Shown: positions 59,171-64,000 of the stretch, piece by piece
How positions within the stretch are numbered: position 1 is the stretch's first letter
How the letters are laid out: every line of letters begins with the position of its first letter
From: Pleodorina starrii
Lineage: Eukaryota > Chlorophyta > Chlorophyceae > Chlamydomonadales > Volvocaceae
DNA: 64,000 bases
Assembly (NCBI GenBank): GCA_030267565.1
Contig: BRXU01000015.1
Span: 1,177,001 to 1,241,000 of the forward strand
Direction of reading: 5' to 3'
Notes under the pieces: model-generated
Database searches by the model: none
Told to the model about the DNA's origin: nothing
What the model saw: the letters and a program-made list of their open reading frames with translations, nothing else
Program-made: the position numbers and the translations under genes

Positions 59171-60511
59171 GGGAGTGACATCTGAAGGGTGGCCGTTGTC
59201 GCAACATCTGCAGCCGGTGCAATTGCCAACTGTCGTTGACGACCCCGCCAGTGCAATTGTAACTGCTGGAGCCGGCCCCAGCCGTGTCAGTACACCTGCT
59301 GGAGCCGGCCCCACCCAGTGGCAATGTCTCCTGCGGATGGCGCGCCGCCCCGGCAGGGCAGGAGAGCAGAGGAGAGCAGCGGACAGGGGGCCGAACAGCT
59401 GCTGCAGTGCGGAAGAGAAGCAACGGGGGCTGTGTACGGTAGGCGTTCCGGGTCTGCGTGCAGGCGCTCCTGCGTGTGGAGGTGCAGAATCTCACTGTTG
59501 TTCTAGTGCTCAAACGCTTTCCTTGTTGGCTGAGATTATGTTCTTATTTCGCAGAATGAAGCTAGGGAACCCTAAGAAACAAGGCATTTTGACAGGGCTG
59601 TCAGGAGTAGTTCCGATTTCGCGCTATAGCCGGAAACCTCGCTCAATGCGATAATGTTGCCTATAATAATAAATGTAAGCTGACAATTTCTGAGGGCTGT
59701 CAAGACGGAACTTTGTGTGCGAGCGGCGCCCAAAGTTGCTGAAATTTTAGGAGCTAATTACAGCATTGAAAACGGTTTAAATACAACGTAAGGATATTGA
59801 CAATTGAACAGAAATGAATGTATGGAGCTAGCCTTACGTGTCCGGTATGTTCAGTCTGTGGAACCATGTCGTACTCGTTGCAAAGACAACGAGTACGACA
59901 GGGTCCCCTCCTAAGAGACTGAGATTGTTCATTACAATTGTAATACCTGCCGGTTAAATTTGCTAAGGTCGTTATTGTCTAAAGAATAGTTGTACTTGCC
60001 ACTAACAGGATATGTGCTGGAATTCCCGGTCGTATGGCGTTGACTATTGCCTGCATGAATGCTCTTTTCTTTACTCAAGCGTATAAATAAATAGTTTAAT
60101 AGATAATATAGCTACTGCATTTCTAGATACTATGCGCATGTGCGAAGTCCTGACCACGGCAACACGCGCCAACAACCGGTCAGCATTCGGCTTTGGCTAC
60201 CCAGACGCCCTCACCGAGTTCGGTACAACGCCGACAATGATGTAAGATGTTGCTGAAGATAAGGTAGGAGTCGTTAGCCTTGTCGGCGGGCCCGGTTAAT
60301 GCTCGCCGAGGAGTGCATGCTTTTGCACCGGCGGACGCTTGCCCAACGAGCACGCCCGCGGACCGCAACGAGGAACTACTTACAAAAGTTCGCTAATAGG
60401 ATTGGTGATGCATACGACGTAATGCGTATGCTCCAAAATTTTGTTATGTTTTGTGTTCAACTCCAGGTCGTCTGTTCTTACCAGAAGTGGAGAATGGCTT
60501 AACCTTATCCT
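59171..60511. other. Unique core of the element (copy 2)
   Basis: Counterpart of 53420-54760; no gene is recognised. Confidence 0.4.
59867..59900. repeat. Hairpin related to the satellite terminal repeat (element copy 2)
   Basis: Identical to 54116-54149. Confidence 0.8.
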
Positions 60512-60715
60512 ATTGATGATTGCAACCCGCAGGCTGCACATCGGGGCTGGGGCACACACTCAGGCGGCCTGGGCAGCGAGCAGCTCGGAGCTAGCGGCCG
60601 GGAGAGGACTGGGCAGGTGTCAGCGGCCAGCTCGAACGAATAGCTCTCCCAAGTGAGTACGGCTGTCGCTTCGTTTATCCTAATGATGATTCCAACTCGC
60701 AGGGTGCACGTTGAG

Positions 60716-60778
60716 GCTGGGACACACACTGGCTGGGACACACACTGGCTGGGACACACACTGGCTGGGACACACACC
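60716..60778. repeat. 16-bp tandem repeat (element copy 2)
   Basis: Counterpart of 54965-55027, four units. Confidence 0.9.
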
Positions 60779-60846
60779 TCCGGCCACCCTTGCATGTGCC
60801 ACAGCACCCGCATTCCCCTGAGCCCAATCCTGATGATGATTGCAAC

Positions 60847-62782
60847 TCGCAGGGTGCACGTTGCGGCTGGGCCACATACTCAGGCGGCCTGGGTGGCGAT
60901 CAGCTCGGAGCTAGCGGCCTGGCGTGGATTCCCCGAACATGGTATGTTGTGGCTGGCAAATCGTAGCGCTAGCGGCCGGGAGAGGACTGGGCAGGTGTCA
61001 GCGGCTCGCTCGAATAGCTCTCCCAAGCAAGTGAGTACGCCTAGCTGTCGCTTCCTTAATCGCAGGGTGCACGTGCGTTGAGGCTGGGACACATACTCAG
61101 GCGGCCTGGGTGGCGAGCAGGTCGGAGCTAGCGGCCTGGCGTGGATTCCCCGAACATGGTATGTTGTGGCTGGCAAATCGTAGCGCTAGCGGCCGGGAGA
61201 GGACTGGGCAGGTGTCAGCGGCTCGCTCGAATAGCTCTCCCAAGCAAGTGAGTACGCCTAGCTGTCGCTTCCTTAATCGCAGGGTGTACGTGCGTTGAGG
61301 CTGGGACACATACTCAGGCGGCCTGGGTGGCGAGCAGGTCGGAGCTAGCGGCCTGGCGTGGATTCCCCGAACATGGTATGTTGTGGCTGGCAAGTCGTAG
61401 CGCTAGCGGCCGGGAGAGGACTGGGCAGGTGTCAGCGGCTCGCTCGAATAGCTCTCCCAAGCAAGTGAGTACGCCTAGCTGTCGCTTCCTTAATCGCAGG
61501 GTGCACGTGCGTTGAGGCTGGGACACATACTCAGGCGGCCTGGGTGGCGAGCAGGTCGGAGCTAGCGGCCTGGCGTGGATTCCCCGAACATGGTATGTTG
61601 TGGCTGGCAAGTCGTAGCGCTAGCGGCCGGGAGAGGACTGGGCAGGTGTCAGCGGCTCGCTCGAATAGCTCTCCCAAGCAAGTGAGTACGCCTAGCTGTC
61701 GCTTCCTTAATCGCAGGGTGCACGTGCGTTAAGGCTGGGACACATACTCAGGCGGCCTGGGTGGCGAGCAGGTCGGAGCTAGCGGCCTGGCGTGGATTCC
61801 CCGAACATGGTATGTTGTGGCTGGCAAGTCGTAGCGCTAGCGGCCGGGAGAGGACTGGGCAGGTGTCAGCGGCTCGCTCGAATAGCTCTCCCAAGCAAGT
61901 GAGTACGCCTAGCTGTCGCTTCCTTAATCGCAGGGTGCACGTGCGTTGAGGCTGGGACACATACTCAGGCGGCCTGGGTGGCGAGCAGGTCGGAGCTAGC
62001 GGCCTGGCGTGGATTCCCCGAACATGGTATGTTGTGGCTGGCAAGTCGTAGCGCTAGCGGCCGGGAGAGGACTGGGCAGGTGTCAGCGGCTCGCTCGAAT
62101 AGCTCTCCCAAGCAAGTGAGTACGCCTAGCTGTCGCTTCCTTAATCGCAGGGTGCACGTGCGTTGAGGCTGGGACACATACTCAGGCGGCCTGGGTGGCG
62201 AGCAGGTCGGAGCTAGCGGCCTGGCGTGGATTCCCCGAACATGGTATGTTGTGGCTGGCAAGTCGTAGCGCTAGCGGCCGGGAGAGGACTGGGCAGGTGT
62301 CAGCGGCTCGCTCGAATAGCTCTCCCAAGCAAGTGAGTACGCCTAGCTGTCGCTTCCTTAATCGCAGGGTGCACGTGCGTTAAGGCTGGGACACATACTC
62401 AGGCGGCCTGGGTGGCGAGCAGGTCGGAGCTAGCGGCCTGGCGTGGATTCCCCGAACATGGTATGTTGTGGCTGGCAAGTCGTAGCGCTAGCGGCCGGGA
62501 GAGGACTGGGCAGGTGTCAGCGGCTCGCTCGAATAGCTCTCCCAAGCAAGTGAGTACGCCTAGCTGTCGCTTCCTTAATCGCAGGGTGCACGTGCGTTGA
62601 GGCTGGGACACATACTCAGGCGGCCTGGGTGGCGAGCAGGTCGGAGCTAGCGGCCTGGCGTGGATTCCCCGAACATGGTATGTTGTGGCTGGCAAGTTGT
62701 AGCGCTAGCGGCCGGGAGAGGACTGGGCAGGTGTCAGCGGCTCGCTCGAATAGCTCTTCTAAGTGAGTACGGCTGTCGCTTC
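60847..62782. repeat. 217-bp tandem repeat, nine units (element copy 2)
   Basis: Same unit as in copy 1, but nine copies instead of six. The GCGTTAAGG variant found once in copy 1 is present twice here (about 61726 and 62377), exactly 651 bp apart, so a three-unit block was duplicated. Confidence 0.93.
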
Positions 62783-63336
62783 TCGGGACGTTAACCTGTC
62801 CGTCGTGTTTGCAACATGATAGCCAGCAAGCCCTTGTAACAGGAGCTAGAATCTTCGGTATCCAGTGTGTTTTTGCCCCGCTGTTACAGTGGTGTGAATA
62901 GTTTGGATAGTCAAGGGTCGCCGGGTCGAAAGCTAACGGACTAGCCAGCGGACTAGTGCACAGCGGCACTGCTCCCGTCAGCCTGATGAGGGGCGGCACG
63001 ATCCAGTCCGGGCGAACTTATTCTCCCAGCCGACGGGTGAATAGGATCTGCCAAAGGCATTCGGTGGTTTTAACCGCCATACTATACTGGATTTGGGCAA
63101 TCCTCGGTTTGCCTCTTCTTCGACTCTATAGCTAGACTATACACAAGCCGTGTCTACACGACCATGTCCAACCGTGTCTACACGGGGCGATATACATGGC
63201 CATGTTGGACACGGCCATCTGTACACGGCCGTGTTGAAGCGGCCGTGTATGACACTATCCGTATCTTTTTGCAATACACGGCCATGTTGAAACAGACCGA
63301 ACACCGTGTCAACACTAGGCCCCAAAAGTACAGACG

Positions 63337-64000
63337 CACTCAGGCGTACGACAGGTCCCATGCAGTCGACCAGCACAATTGCCAACCGCCTAACATTGCC
63401 AAAGAAAGACGAATAAAGGAAAAGTTATGGTTTTGTCAAAGAAAGTACAAAGGAAACAATATCACACACCAAGGCCGAGCAAAACAAATCCTTTAGTGCG
63501 AGTGGGACCTGTCGTACGCCTGAGTGGCCGCCACTCAGGCGTACGACAGGTCCCATGAAGTCGACCAGCACAATTGCCGGCGCGCGCGCCACAGGGAAGC
63601 GCCCACTTTGACACCGTGCTCTGCGTTGCTAGACACAGCTATAGAAACTTTACCATTGCATTTTGGCAGGCTATATCTGCACTGGCGTGGCTGAGCACGC
63701 TCGAGCATGCTGAGCACGGTCTTGACCGTAGTGGCGGTATTTATTGGGGACCGTGCTCGAGCACGGTCATGACCGTAGTTACGGTGTCAAGAAAGTTCAA
63801 AGGAAACAGTATCACGCACCAAGGCCGAGCAAAACAAATCCTTTAGTGCGAGTGGGACCTGTCGTACGCCTGAGAGGCCGCCACTCAGGCGTACGACAGG
63901 TCCCATGCAGTCGACCAGCACAGTTGCCAACCGCCTAACATTGCCAAAGAAAAACGAATAAAGGTAAAAGTTATGGTTTTGTCAAGAAAGTTTAAATGAA
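63337..64000. repeat. Satellite array resumes and runs off the window
   Basis: An S monomer, an L monomer (junction near 63506, with the GGCTATATCTGC variant) and the start of another S monomer (junction near 63859). The array continues beyond the right edge, so its full size is unknown. Confidence 0.93.

Larger units (their letters stand above)
58017..63336. mobile_element. DNA-element-like insertion in the satellite, copy 2 (5.32 kb)
   Basis: Same ends, flanks and interior order as 52266-56934, apparently without base changes where read. It is longer by 651 bp, exactly three 217-bp units. Because flanking satellite variants are shared, it arose by tandem duplication of the locus and not by an independent insertion. 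Confidence 0.75.

Noticed and set aside
35153..64000. Telomere or rDNA explanation for the right-hand repeats
   Set aside because: No TTTTAGGG/TTTAGGG runs and no rRNA-like sequence were seen on either strand.

Overview
This is nuclear DNA of a GC-rich, intron-dense eukaryote, most probably a green alga (Chlorophyta). The genes have many short exons with GTGAGT-like donors and CTGCAG-like acceptors. Three plus-strand genes are followed by the chlorophyte poly(A) signal TGTAA, and one gene is a plant-type DEG9-family protein. No prokaryotic features, rRNA or tRNA genes were seen. All exon models were built by hand from splice sites, reading phase and remembered family conservation; none has been checked against transcripts.

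Left part (1-34.4 kb) is genic. An ethanolamine kinase gene (minus, cut by the left edge) is divergent from a gene for an ER membrane thioredoxin-fold protein that lacks the CXXC site (2359-4846). Next come the last four exons of an unrecognised minus-strand gene (6492-7885) and a 15-exon DEG9-like gene (9732-16610) whose catalytic His and Ser are replaced by Gly and Trp. A small Cys/His-motif protein follows (18237-18602), then a 27-exon gene (20074-34059) for a roughly 1,567-residue hydrophilic LEA-like protein. One intron of that gene holds a 5'-truncated non-LTR retrotransposon with a 14-bp target-site duplication and a tail of about 107 ATT units.

Right part (35.15-64 kb) has no credible gene. 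It is a palindrome-rich satellite made of two monomer types, about 350 bp (L) and 180-196 bp (S). Both start and end with the same roughly 24-bp inverted repeat, so every monomer junction is a near-perfect 51-bp palindrome. The monomers form higher-order blocks (for example 1440 and 1286 bp) that recur almost unchanged. The array is interrupted by a 4.67-kb element with short inverted ends (CGTCTGTA), subterminal ACACGG repeats and internal minisatellites. That element plus about 1.08 kb of satellite is tandemly duplicated at a 5751-bp offset, and the second copy has gained exactly three 217-bp units.

The genes do not form one pathway: phospholipid head-group synthesis, ER folding-type, protease-family and stress-type proteins sit side by side, as is usual in algal chromosomes. 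The most unusual features are the inverted-repeat-bounded satellite with its nested duplication, the DEG protein without its catalytic residues, and the very large LEA-like gene.
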